A stretch of 64,000 nucleotides of DNA from Paraconiothyrium sp. Pb-2020 (taxonomy: Eukaryota > Ascomycota > Dothideomycetes > Pleosporales > Didymosphaeriaceae): the NCBI GenBank assembly GCA_022419385.1, contig JAJUBI010000009.1, positions 1,220,464 to 1,284,463 on the forward strand, given 5' to 3'. The notes below the pieces were generated by a model, which worked only from the letters and a program-made list of their open reading frames with translations, made no database searches and was not told the origin of the DNA. Both the position numbers and the translations under genes were made by a program. Shown piece after piece: positions 38,385 to 50,259 of this stretch (positions within the stretch are counted from its first letter, which is position 1; every line of letters begins with the position of its first letter).

Positions 38385-41300
38385 ACTTCTATAACTATTT
38401 ATTAGGCTTAAGGGAAGTAGTAATCCCTTATTAGTTATTCTAGTATTTATTTAATTCCCTAGTAGCTGTGTACCGGCGCCTTATAAAATTATCTTATAAA
38501 CTTATATTAAATTTTAGTAGGGATAAAGATTCTATTAAAGACCTTATAAATATTATTCTTATACTTTATTTCTATAGGTAGGTAGCTTATATTCTTATTA
38601 CTAATTGCTATTTCTTTCTTAATTTAGTTATACTATATACTAGTCTAGGTTTCTATTATTACTGCTAGCTTTAGTATATTATATATAATAGTACTATCTT
38701 TATTAAATTAAAGTAGGGCCCCTAATACTTTAGCTTTTCCCTATAGGTTAGGTCTTCTACTTAAGGTATCTGCCTAAAGGTTTTCTATTTCTTAGGTGTA
38801 TATAATCTTAAAATTATATATTAATAGAATCTGTACCTATCTTACTTACTAAGGTGTAAGGGCTTTATTTATTATAAATTCTATTAAATTCTTATAGTCT
38901 AAAAAGACCGGCGTTTAGTATTTTATACCTTAGAGGTAAGTTTTCTACTTTTTAAATACCTTAACTATTACTAATATCTCCTTATTATAGATATTATAGT
39001 TAAGTTCTACTTTTTATATTTTTTAGAAGTAATAGCTATATAGGTGTTTCTTATCTATTTTAGATCTTACTAGAGCAGGCATATCCTATAGTAAAATTTA
39101 ATATATCTATTTCTAATATAGCAGGATAGTAGGGATTAAAGATTTATAAAATAGGTTCTTTAGTAAATTTTTTCTTAAGTTAGTCTATTACTTATTAGTA
39201 TTTATCTATCTATTTAAAGGGTACTTTCTTTTAGTTAGCCTTATAAGGGGCTCTGTTATCTTTATCTAGTCTAGAATAAACTTTCTATAGTAGTTATAAA
39301 ATTCTAAGAAGAATTAGATATCCTTAATATTTTTTAGCTTCTTTAGTCTAAAATCTCTTAAAGCTTTATTTATTTAATCTTAAGCTTCCTAGGTTCTACT
39401 ATAATTCTAGAAAGATAGTTTAGGTAATATAGAATTTATATTTCTTAAGCTTTAGATATAGCTTAGCTTTACTTATATAGTTTAGTACTTCTTTTATATT
39501 ACTTTTAGTAGTCTTATTTATTATTTAAGTATATTAGATATTATCTAAGTATACTATAGTATACTTACTAATATATCTTTAGAGCACAGTATTAATTTAT
39601 CTCTAAAAGACTACTAGGGCGTTAGTAAGCCTAAAGGGCATAATATTATACTTAAATAGCCCTAGTTTTATTCTAAAGGCAGTTTTCTATTCCTTGCCTT
39701 CTTTTATTCTAATTTAGTAGTACGTATTTTTTATATTTAAGTAGGTAAAGATTTTTACGTCTTAGAGTTAGTCTTATAAATCTAATATTAAAGGTAATAG
39801 GTATCTATTCTTAATTATAATAGTATTTATTTTTCTAAAGTTAATATAGAACTATAGTTCTAGGTTGTTCTTTTTCTCTATAAAGGTAACTCTATAAGCA
39901 GCAGAGAACTAAGAAGGTCTAATATACTTTTATTTAAGGTTATTCTTAATATACTGTTTAGTAACCTTAAGCTCTTACTTAGTTATTTTATATACTAGTC
40001 CCTATGTAGGTTATTTTTCTTTCTCTAGTTTAACTTTATAGTTCTATTTAGCATGTTCTGGAAGGTATTCTTCTAGTTTGTTAAAAAAATTTGCAAACCT
40101 CTAGTATTAATCTAGTATTCCTAGGGTGAGTTTCTTACTTACTACTAGTTAATATAGGTATTAGACTTATTTTATTCTCTAGTAGATAGTTAGATTAACC
40201 TACTTTAGCTATAGTATCTCTAGAATTATATCTTACTAATTATCTATTTTAGCTAAGTCTATAATAAAGTTATTAATAACTAGTCCTTTAGATAGGAAGG
40301 TTTCTAGTATAGTTTCTATATAGATTTGTTTCTAGAAAGGTAACCCTTTAATATTAAATAAGGTCTATTTCTCTATTTTATTAGTATAATAGAGCCCTTT
40401 ATTTTTAATAAAGTTCTTAGAGATAAAATTTTATATTACCCTACTTTTAATTATTACTTTAATTAGTTTCCTTTAATATTCTTTTTAAATTATAATATAT
40501 AGTCTCTATATACCCCTTTAGGCTTTCTTACCTTTTAGCTAATACTTTATCTAGATCTTTTTAGCTATATGCTAAGAATACTTATTCTTAGAATATTTAT
40601 ACTAAGGTTGCCCTTTTATATATTTAATTAGTAAGAGAGGTCTAAGGGCTAGTACTAGATATTCTCTATACTTTTTTTCTAAATGCTATCTGTGTACTTT
40701 ATCCCTTAGAATAAGGTTATTATAGGGGTTATCTATTATTTAAATTAAGAAGGCGTAATGTTTTCTTTTTAGAGTTAGGTATATTAGATAGTTATCTATA
40801 ATATATAATATCTATAATAACTTATAATGCGCTGAGTATTTAGTTAGTATTTAGGGGTTATCCCCTTCTATTAGTTTTACTAATTTATCTAAGTGTTCTT
40901 TCTTAACTAGAATCTAGTACTTTATTATAACTTAAGGTATGTAAGCTTTATCTATCTACTTAATTTTATTAGTAATTTAAGTCTACTCTTATTTATTTAG
41001 TATCTCTTTTACTAGAACTATATTTGTTCTACCTTTTTTAAAGCTTATAAACTTTATATTTTATAGAAACTAGATCTTTTAGTTTTTATAAACCTTATAG
41101 ATAGTTTTTCTATATAAATTCTTATAGTAGAAGCGTAGGCCTTTAATTATTTTTTATATATCTTTAGTTTTAGCTAGTCTAGCCGCTTTATATATTAGTT
41201 CTATAGGCTAGAAATATTTAATTTCTCCTATATAGATATTTTTACTAGGGGATATAGGTGCCTCTTATACTAGTAATAAGGAGAAGGGTTTATCTCCTTT

Positions 41301-42610
41301 TAGGGTTAACTAGAATAAGATATCTATTAATCTATCTAAGTTACTATCTTCTTTATTATTATTAGATTTACTTTCTAAATCTTTAGTATTATAGAATTCT
41401 AGGACCTAGGCGTTTTACTCCTTTAGTTATAAAACTATCTAGCCTTTCTAAGTTACTGCTAGCCTTTCTTTTATAGGTTAGTATCCTGTGTTCTTTTTTA
41501 TCTTTATATGTAATATATATATATCTTAGGAATACTTAGCCTAATAAGTAGCCTTATATTTTTTACTACTAGCTAGCTTCTCTTTAGTTTTCTTTAAGGT
41601 CTCTTACTTCTTTAGTTCCTTTTTAGTACCTTTTATAGACTTTTCCTAGCTTTTATTTAGATAGTTTCTAGTAAGGTAGCTTTTCTTACTATAGCTAAAG
41701 TAAGTACCTTCTTTATATTACTTTTTCTTTATTATATTCTAACTTAATCCTTTTTTCTTATTAGTATCTAAGACTATTAGATCCTCTTTATTATAAATTT
41801 TATAGTTTTAGCTATTTACACTGTATTTACTTTCTCTCTTATTATCTTATTTTTACAGGAATAACTTATTATCTACTTAGACAGCTTATTTAATTATTAT
41901 AGGTAGAGTTATAGGTTTCTCTATTCTAATTATCTTATATTTAATATCTAATTTAAGTTCTTTATAAAACTTCTATATTAGAGCCTATTCTCTATAGTCT
42001 AAGACCTTATTAGCTAGCTATTTAAACACTAATATATAGGCTACTACTATTTTAGTCTGTTAGAGCTTTAAGAGTTTTTATTTAGCTATATATTTTATAT
42101 TAATATTGCTAAAGGTTAATTAAAGTTTTTGCTTAAAATAGGTATAATTTACAAAGATAAGGTTAGTTTCTATTTTTTAGTTATCTACTTAGTTTGTCCT
42201 CTAGTCTATAAGGTAACTATTAAACTAGTCTATTACCTTACCTATAAAGTAGATTACTATATAAGCTACTTTCTAATCTTCTTCTCTAAGATATTCTTAA
42301 TTTAGATTTAAATAGAGGGATATAAAGGCTAGGAATCCCCTAAGCTTAGTTCTTATTCTATTAAACTTTTTTAGGTTAGCTAGCTTTAAGGGTCTACTCC
42401 TTATTCTAAGCTCTATTCTCTAAATTTATTTCTTTATTATCTTATTAGCTTCTTCTCCTTTTTCTTCTAATATAGCTTTTACTTATTTTACTAACTTATT
42501 ATAGGATCCTTTTACTTTTAGTTTTCTTTATTTAGGTAGTTAAGTTGTTTCTTTATCTAGACTAGGTCTATTAGGTCTAATAATATTGGTCAGTTTACTA
42601 TAGGAGCCAT
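38385..42610 (-). pseudogene. Outer A(-) gag-pol, gag to integrase zinc domain
   Basis: Minus-strand start codon at 42610-42608. The gag zinc knuckle is near 41680-41710, the RT catalytic box at 39540-39551 reads YLDN, and RNase H is near 38900-39130. The frame ends at the A(+) insertion point in the integrase zinc domain and resumes at 24181. Dense TAG/TAA stops. Confidence 0.85.
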
Positions 42611-42670
42611 TATTTAGTAGGGTAACTTAGGTATATACTTATAGAGACTCTTAAAATATAATTAATTAAG

Positions 42671-43130
42671 TGTAATAGGGCCTTCTTAACACTATAGTAA
42701 GCCGCGGCCTAGTTATAGTTCTAGTAAGAGTGAGTAGCGTGCAGAGTTATATAATTATTATAAGTAAGTATTAATTAATTACTATAATAAGAATATATTG
42801 CTAAAGACTTAAAGGTAATCTTCTGTAAGAAAACTAGATATAGTAAACTATATTATAAATTAATAATAAGGGATTACTAGTAGTAATCCTTTATCTCTAT
42901 ATACTGCTATCTAGTTAAGGCTCTGTAGGCTCTGCAAATAGATTCTATAGATCTAGGCTCTATAGCTCTATTCTATAGATTTATAGATCTAATTATATAA
43001 CTCTAATTACGTATCTATATTATGCTCAGTATCTAACCTATAATTATAATACTTATTCTTATAATCTAACTAGTTACTGCTGTTATTATATTGGTTTCTG
43101 TAATTCTATTATAGTGTAGCAGCCATAATA
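42671..43130 (-). repeat. 5' LTR of outer A(-)
   Basis: 460 bp, tgtaatagggcc to agccataata, matching 21851-22313. Confidence 0.9.
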
Positions 43131-43135
43131 AGTAT

Positions 43136-43325
43136 CTTAGTTAATTCTACTAAGCCTAGTTACTCCTAGAATCTAGCCCTCTTAGTAGGATTCTAGTTAT
43201 ATAATGCCTTAGCTAATTAGCCCTACTAACTAGTGTCTGTTCTCTAGTTAGTAATAAAGGTGTTGCTAATATCCTATATATAATTATTCCCCTTTACTAG
43301 GTCTTAATCTGTTGTAATTGTAACA
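43136..43325 (-). repeat. 5' LTR of B(-) copy 1, right segment
   Basis: Last 190 bp of the B LTR begun at 21546, ending gtaattgtaaca. The next five bases, CTAAG (43326-43330), are the host side of the B insertion: in the intact D element the same site reads ccttagctaaag (reverse strand) near 15520. The partner duplication on the other side of B is not in the window, because B is broken at 17360. Confidence 0.88.
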
Positions 43326-46300
43326 CTAAGATGCTATTTTTTATTTTTAGTTTATATAGAAAATTACTTACTATTAAGCTTTCTTAAGGTTTTCTTAGAG
43401 TTCTTTATAAATTTTCTTTATTTTCTCTACTATCTTAATAGCTTATTCTGTTTAAATATTTGTAGGAAATATTTAATTAAAGAAATATAGGTGTCTACTA
43501 TAATTTATATAAAATAGTGTATAGCCTATTACAGCTAATACCTTGTTATTATATACTAGTTATGCTATTAGTAATAAGAAGATTTAGTTATTCTTCTAGT
43601 TATTATAGTAGATGTATAAGTATATTTCTATTATTTAGTTTATACGTTCTATTTGTCTGTCTATTTATAAATAATAGGCTATTAATAACTTCCTCTTTAT
43701 TCTAATAAGTACTATAAGTATTGTCTAATAATTTAATATAAAGAGTTTATCTCTGTCGCTTATAATTATCTTAGAAATTCTATAGTATTTAATAAGTTAA
43801 TCTAGGATAAGGAAAGTAAATTCCTTAGCTATAGTTATCTTAAAGTATAGTATTAACTTAATATACTTAGTAAGTTAATATACAATTACTAGGATAGTAT
43901 TATATTTAATTTCTATAACTAGGTCTTTAGATTTTAGTAATCTAGTAATAAAGTCTATTACAATATCTTCCTATAATGCTATTAGTATTTTAATTACTTA
44001 AATATTTCTATATTTAAGATATATTACATATTTATTCTTTTAGTAGTCTATATATTTATATATAAAGTCTATTACTACTTCCTTAATCCCTTTAAAGCTG
44101 TAGTTTTATTAGATAAGTTCTATTATTTTTTTAATGCCTAGGTATCTATATATAGAGTTATTATAGTATTATTAAATAATCTTAGTTTGTAATTCCTTTA
44201 GTACTTCTCTTATAGCTATAAGAAGTTAATTAAGTTTTACTATTAGTTCTAGAAATCTATCTTTAGTTTTATAAAGAATTATAGAGAAGGTTTTAACTTT
44301 TTCTTCTACTAAATTACTTTATCTACTAAGCGCGTCTACTTATCTATTCTCTTTTTCTACTATATAGATTTTTTTAAACTTATATTATCTAGTAGTTTGT
44401 AACTATCTTTATTACCTTAGTATAAGTTTCTTTATTATTATAAACCTTAGGAGGTTCTTATAGTCTGTATAGATTTCTAGTATTAAATAACTAAGAGTAT
44501 AGATTCTCTAGTGTTTTAAGGCTTTTATAATTGCGTAGAGTTCTTTATTATTATATTATATTATATTTCTACATTATTAAATTTGCATAAGTAGTAGGTA
44601 ATTAGGTACTATCTACTATTTTACTTTTATTTTATATATATACCTAGCGTAAGGTTACTAGTATCTATTTTAAAGTATAGTAGTTCTCTGTCTCTAAAGT
44701 GTACAAGAACTAGTTCTATAATATATGTAGTTTTTAGGAGTTAGAATAATATTCTATACTCTACTATCTATATAAAAGGCGTATTCTTCTTTATAAGATT
44801 TATTAGTAGTATTGTAACCTTTACATAGTCTTTTTAATAAACTGTTAATTAAATCTACAGAATTCTAAGAATTCTTAAATATTCTTTATATTTTTTAGTG
44901 TTAGCTAGTTCTTAATATATTTAACCTTACTTAGTACTATCTTAATTCTGTTTATAGTAATAATATATCCTAGGAATTTAAGTTGTTTAACACTAAATTA
45001 GTATTTCTTAAGTTTAATTATAGGTATACCTTATCTAGGGCTTTTAGTACTGTTTATATATGCAATATATAGTTAGATTTATTTTAGAAAAGATAAGAAT
45101 ATTATCTAATATATAATAACAAATATATCTAAATACTTATAAAGTATATAATTAATAAGTGCTTAAAAAGCTGCTAGTGTATTAGTAAGTCTAAATAGTA
45201 TAACTTTATATTTAAATAATCTATAGTGTAATCTAAACACTGTCTTCTATTCTTTACCTTTCTTTATTCTAATAAGGTAGTATCTATCTTATAAGTCTAT
45301 TATTTAAAGACCTTAGCTCTTAAGAGTTAGTCTCTAAGTTCTAAGATATTTAGTAATAGATATTAATTCTTAATTATTATGTTATTAAGTCTTTAGTAGT
45401 TAATATATAGTTACAGTAACTCTATCCTTCTTTATAATAAATATAAAGAGGCTTACTATAGGTAACTTTAATAGCTATATATATCCCTTTATAAGGTTTG
45501 TCTTAATAAATTTCTTTCTTATTAGAGTTCCTTTCTAATTTACTATATAGTAGTCTAAAGGGTAGCGTCTTTCTTTCTTCTAGGTCTATTATAAGATTTA
45601 GAGTTAATATTCTAGTAGATTTGCTTTACTATCTTTTCTATAAATATATATATCTATACTTTATATTCTTTTAGTATCTTAAGGGGTATACTGTTATCCT
45701 CCTTTTTATTACTTTATAACTTAGTATCCTACTAGTAGTTACTAAGGGTGTTTTCTATTTTTTAACTTTCTATTATAGTATTATATTATTAATAACTCCT
45801 TATATACTATTAAACTCTATTAGTATACAGGCTTTGCTTACAATATATATTTATAGTAATTAAAAGATAATTTCTTTAAACCCTAGTTAATATATAGTTT
45901 ATGTTTTCTTAACTAAGGTAATTCTAGAATAATCTTATATACTAAGTCTCGTAATATATCTAAGCTAATTTGTTCCTTATATTCTTAGATATTTAGAATT
46001 ATTCTAACCTCTTTTATAATCTAAGGTGTTGTAGGCATTAGAGTTCTATTTGTAATATAAAGTATATATAGTTCTTTTTTATCTAGTATAATAAGTCCTG
46101 CTTTTCTTACTATTTAGTATAACACAAAGTTTCTTTCTACTCTAGAATTTATAAGAGCTTTTATCTATAATCCTTTAAGCTAAACTAGTAGCTTAATTAA
46201 TACTATACTTTTAAGAGTATTTAATTCTCTAAAGGCCTTTTCTTATCTAAGTTATAGTATATGTAAGCCTTATAGGCCTCTAGGGCTAAGATCTAGTCTA

Positions 46301-48250
46301 AAAAAGAGTTATAGTCTTTTATATTTAGGGAATTCTTCTATTCTTTCTTTCTATAATCTTTTTAATTTTACTATCTTTGCTAGTTTCTTCCCTTTCTTTA
46401 GTTAGTGTAGCTTTTCTCCTACTAATTAGTGTCTAATTTAAAAGCTTTATTATTATCTATTATATCTAATTCTTTATACACATTAATAATTGTATATAGG
46501 ATATTAGAATTTTTACTAAACCTATAAACGCACTTATTATTATAATAACTTATATAGTCTATATTTAGATAGGTTTCCTATTCTTCTTATATATATAAGC
46601 TATTATATAGTATAGTAAGTGCTGCATTTTAAGCATTATTTATATTAGAAAAATATAGTTATTTATATTTATCCTATAGATGCTTATTGCATTTATTAAT
46701 TAGGCAATTATACTACTTCTAGTAGTATTATTACTTACGCTATAGTTACTTACCTCTATATAATTCTTTAGCTTAGTAATAAATTAGGCACTAATTATAT
46801 TTACATATTACCTATTAGATATTTATATAATATAGGTGTTAATAGTCTAGGTAGTACTATAGTAAGCATTTAGGGTCCTTATTTTAGAAGTTTATATTAG
46901 GGTTCTAGTAAGCATATTAGTAGTCCGCCTATTCTCTATTATCTAGTGTAACAATTTCTGTTTAGCGTTAGTTATAATATTCTAGTAGTATAGAGAATAG
47001 AGGTATAATTATTATAAGTAAGAGTATTACTTCCCTATTCCTTAGTTAGATTTATAGCTTATCTAAATAGTTCTATATATCTAATTAGTCTATAAAGGTT
47101 ATTTTCTTGCCTTTTACTTATAGGTAAGGTATTAGAGACTATTAGATTAGTTTAATACTCTTATTTTAGTCTTCCTCTACGTTCTTATATAGTTATAAAT
47201 TCTAGGAATTCTCTAATTCTAATCTATTAAGCTTTAACTTACTAATAGTGTCTATAACTGTCTATTCTTTATTCTCTTTATTCTGTAGGATAGATAGTAT
47301 ATTTAACTATCTAATAACTTTATTCTTAAATCTACAGTTCCTAGTAATATAGCCTAATTTACTATATATAAAACATATGTGTATCTTAGTCCCCTAGTAG
47401 GTTCTATCAAAATATACTAGGTAGACTTTTAAAGGCCTAATTTTTCTTTTTCTTTACTTAAGTAATTAAACTAAATACCTTCTATTAGCTAGTAGCTATA
47501 AGAATTTTATAATTAGTATTATAGTCCCTTTAGTGGCGCCCTATAGACTATAGGCAGCTATTATCTAAAGCTAATATTTTATAGGTTCTATTAAAATTCT
47601 TATTATAGTATAAACTATTCTCTATTAATTCTAATTAATTTATTATATAGTTTATTAAGGTTCTAGATAACTTCTCTACTATATAGGAGTTCCTTATATA
47701 TAGATCTCTTAAGTCCTTATTTATATATAATTATTAAGAACTTATTATTCTAGTTAAGTTGTACAGCGTACTTTCTAAATTCTACTATATATTTAGCTAT
47801 AGATTATTTCTGTGTAGTAGTTTAGATTTTATATACTATAATATCTACTTTATTAGTAATTCTAAATATCTACTTAAGATACTTCTTAAAATTAGTATAG
47901 TCTTTAATAATATTAACTATATTAGTATAATTATTAATATATTCTTTGTCTTTATTTTTGTGGTCCATTTTAAGATACTTAGTAATATATAGCTAGATCT
48001 ATTCTCCGGCGTCTCCTCTTATATATATATAGCTGTAAAGATAACTTCTTCTAGCTAGTAAGTTCTTTACCTACTTTATAGAAGTATAAGTCTAATTAGA
48101 GAATCTAGATATTAGTATAGTTATAATTACTATAGTATAAATTAGGTTTATATACTTTACTCTTAGAGTTGCTTATTAGAGTAACAGAAACAGTATCTAA
48201 AGCTATAGAAGAGGTAGAAGTTCTTATTATTATATTAAGAGTATTTAAGA
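43326..48250 (-). pseudogene. gag-pol relic of D(-)
   Basis: Minus-strand homologue of 10676-15520. The integrase core is at about 43480-44000, RNase H at about 44350-44750, the RT box at 45101-45106 again reads Asp-Asn in a stretch with a small deletion, the retropepsin remnant is near 46110-46160, and the gag zinc knuckle at about 47326-47372. Two short plus-strand open frames here (43517-43705, 47759-47992) lie antisense to it and have no motif. Broken throughout by TAG/TAA. Confidence 0.85.
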
Positions 48251-48681
48251 TGTTAAACTCCTAAAGGGTAGCTAATTCTAAAAGAGTTAAGGTTAGTTCT
48301 TAGGTAGGATAACTAAGAGAGGAAAGAAAAGTCTTATTAATATAAAAGTATTTTATAAAGTATAATAAGTTAATAAGGGAGCCTAAGTAAATCTAAATAA
48401 TAGATTATTAAATAGGTTAAATATAAGTATAAAAGCCTTATACTTAAGTTTCTATATACTTAGTCTAGGTAATATTTAACTATTGCTTATTAACTATTGC
48501 TTGTTAACTATTAGTTATATAGTTAATAGTTAACTATTACTTATTAACTATTATTTATATAACTTTCCTTAGTGCCCGGCAGCACAGTCGAAACGTATAC
48601 TCCACTCTAGGTAAGCCAATAGTAAGCATTGTTACAATATAAAATAAGGTCCTAACCCTCGCCTAGGTCTGGATCCTAATA
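48251..48681 (-). repeat. 5' LTR of D(-)
   Basis: 431 bp, tgttaaactcc to ggatcctaata. It retains unusually many unmutated bases at its right end (cgaaacgtatactccactc), so it has suffered less RIP than most of the D sequence nearby. Confidence 0.88.
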
Positions 48682-49213
48682 TATAGCTATCTACTAGAAA
48701 CTAGTAGATATAGGGCTTATACTTATATAATAGTAATTAAAGATATATAATTTAAGGACAAATCTGCAAAGAAGGGGGATAATATTAGAATTTAAACCTA
48801 AGTAATAGTTAGGACCTTATTTTATATTATAATAATACTTACTATTAGCTTACCTAAAGTAGAGTATATATTTTAACTATACTGCTAAGTGCTAAGGGAA
48901 GTTATATAACTAATAGTTAACAAGTAATAGTTAACTATTAACTATGTAAATAATAGTTAATAAATGATAGTTAATAAGCAATAGTTAACTATTATATAGA
49001 CTAAGTATATAAAAACTTAGGTATAAAGCTTTTATACTTGTCTTTAACCTATTTATTAATCTATTATTTAGATTTACTTAGGCTCCCTTATTAACTTATT
49101 ACACTTTATAAGATACTTCTATGTTAATAAGACTTCTTCTTCTCTTTTTAGTTATTTTGCCTAAGAACCAACCTTAACCCTTTTAGGACTAGCTACCCTT
49201 TAGGAGTTTAATA
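48682..49213 (+). mobile_element. 3' end and 3' LTR of an older D(+) copy
   Basis: 48682-48766 matches the end of the D internal region (16460-16543), followed by the polypurine tract (48767-48782, aagaagggggata) and a D LTR at 48783-49213 (431 bp). The rest of this copy is missing from the left side of the nest. It is the outermost layer of the nested stack. The five bases after it are TACTT. Confidence 0.88.
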
Positions 49214-49759
49214 TACTTAACCTTTAAATTTAAATTTTTTAATTTATTAAAACCTCCTAGTAATATTGAAATAATATACTATAATATATATTTATTATTA
49301 TAGATCTCTTATAAGCTCTATATTTTTTAATATTATATATATTCTGGTATTAGTATAGAGTTAGACTATGTCCGGATATATAATAGTAACACTATAAATA
49401 TTACTTTATTATAATTTTATACCTAATATAGCTATATTATACTATATAGATACCTATATTATTAGTTAGAAACTAATAGTACTAATTTAAACCTCTTAGA
49501 GTCTAATTAGGCTAGATACTTCTAGGTCTATCTATAATATAGTACTCTTAGAGTAAGAATAATTATAGAAAAGGAATAATATTAGAATTAGATATATAGT
49601 ATATTAGACTAGTACTATTATATAATTCTAAGGTATATATAGCCTATAAGCTAGTAGAGTAATCTAGTAGTAATTTATTTATTCTAATACTATAAGTATG
49701 TATTTATTTCTACTAGAGATAGTAGAACTATACTAGTAAATAAGTCTAGGTTAGGTTAG
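49214..49759. other. Non-coding stretch between D and B elements
   Basis: AT-rich, with no reading frame or protein motif. Positions 49631-49738 are the second copy of the repeat at 121-229. The last five bases (GTTAG) flank the B LTR that follows but are not duplicated within the window. Confidence 0.5.
49631..49738 (+). repeat. Dispersed repeat, copy 2
   Basis: Matches 121-229 in the same orientation. Both copies lie just outside retroelement LTRs. Family unknown. Confidence 0.5.
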
Positions 49760-50252
49760 TATTATAAGGGGTTTCCACGTACCTAACCTAGGCTGGCCTT
49801 ACGGGTATTTAGTAATTAAGAGCGGATAGATAATAAAGAGTATAAAAATATTCTAACCTTACTATAGAAAGTAAGGTAATAATTATATAAAAAGACTAAT
49901 AGATCTTATATAGAAGATATACTTTACTTTTAACTATAGAAGTTAACTATAAAGAATAGAAAAGATACTAAAGTCTTTCTAGACTATATACTATTCTTTA
50001 TTATTCTTCTAATTTCTTAGTTTACTATACTCCCTAGAATTATACCTTCTTAGTAGAAGTATTTTAGTTAATTTTACTAAGCCTAGTTACTTTTAGAATT
50101 TAGGCCTCTTAGTAGAATCTTAGTTATATAATACCTTAGCTAATTAGCCCTACTAACTAGTGTCTATCCTCTAGTTAGTAATAAAGGTGTTAGGGTTATT
50201 CTATATATAATTATTCCCCTTTACTAGGTCTTAATCTATTATAATTATAATA
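49760..50252 (-). repeat. 3' LTR of B(-) copy 2
   Basis: 493 bp, tattataagggg to ttataata, aligned with 6162-6654 and 20643-21136. Confidence 0.88.
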
Positions 50253-50259
50253 TTATCCC

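Larger units (their letters stand above)
38385..43130 (-). mobile_element. Outer A(-) element, right segment (5' half)
   Basis: Continues the element begun at 21851, with 5' LTR at 42671-43130 and AGTAT duplication at 43131-43135. More heavily mutated than the inner copy over the same stretch, as expected for the older host of two later insertions. Confidence 0.93.
43326..48681 (-). mobile_element. D(-) element, 3'-truncated
   Basis: Minus-strand D copy with its 5' LTR at 48251-48681. It is cut at 43326 by the B(-) insertion, in the integrase C-terminal region upstream of the chromodomain; the 3' end and 3' LTR are not in the window. At the right end the five bases TATAG (48682-48686) belong to a plus-strand D copy, so D(-) was inserted into another D. 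Confidence 0.88.

Noticed and set aside
43517..43705. 62-codon hydrophobic plus-strand open frame resembling a membrane peptide
   Set aside because: Antisense to integrase of D(-). The hydrophobicity follows from T-rich sequence.
47759..47992. 77-codon plus-strand open frame
   Set aside because: Antisense to gag of D(-), with no motif and a biased composition only.
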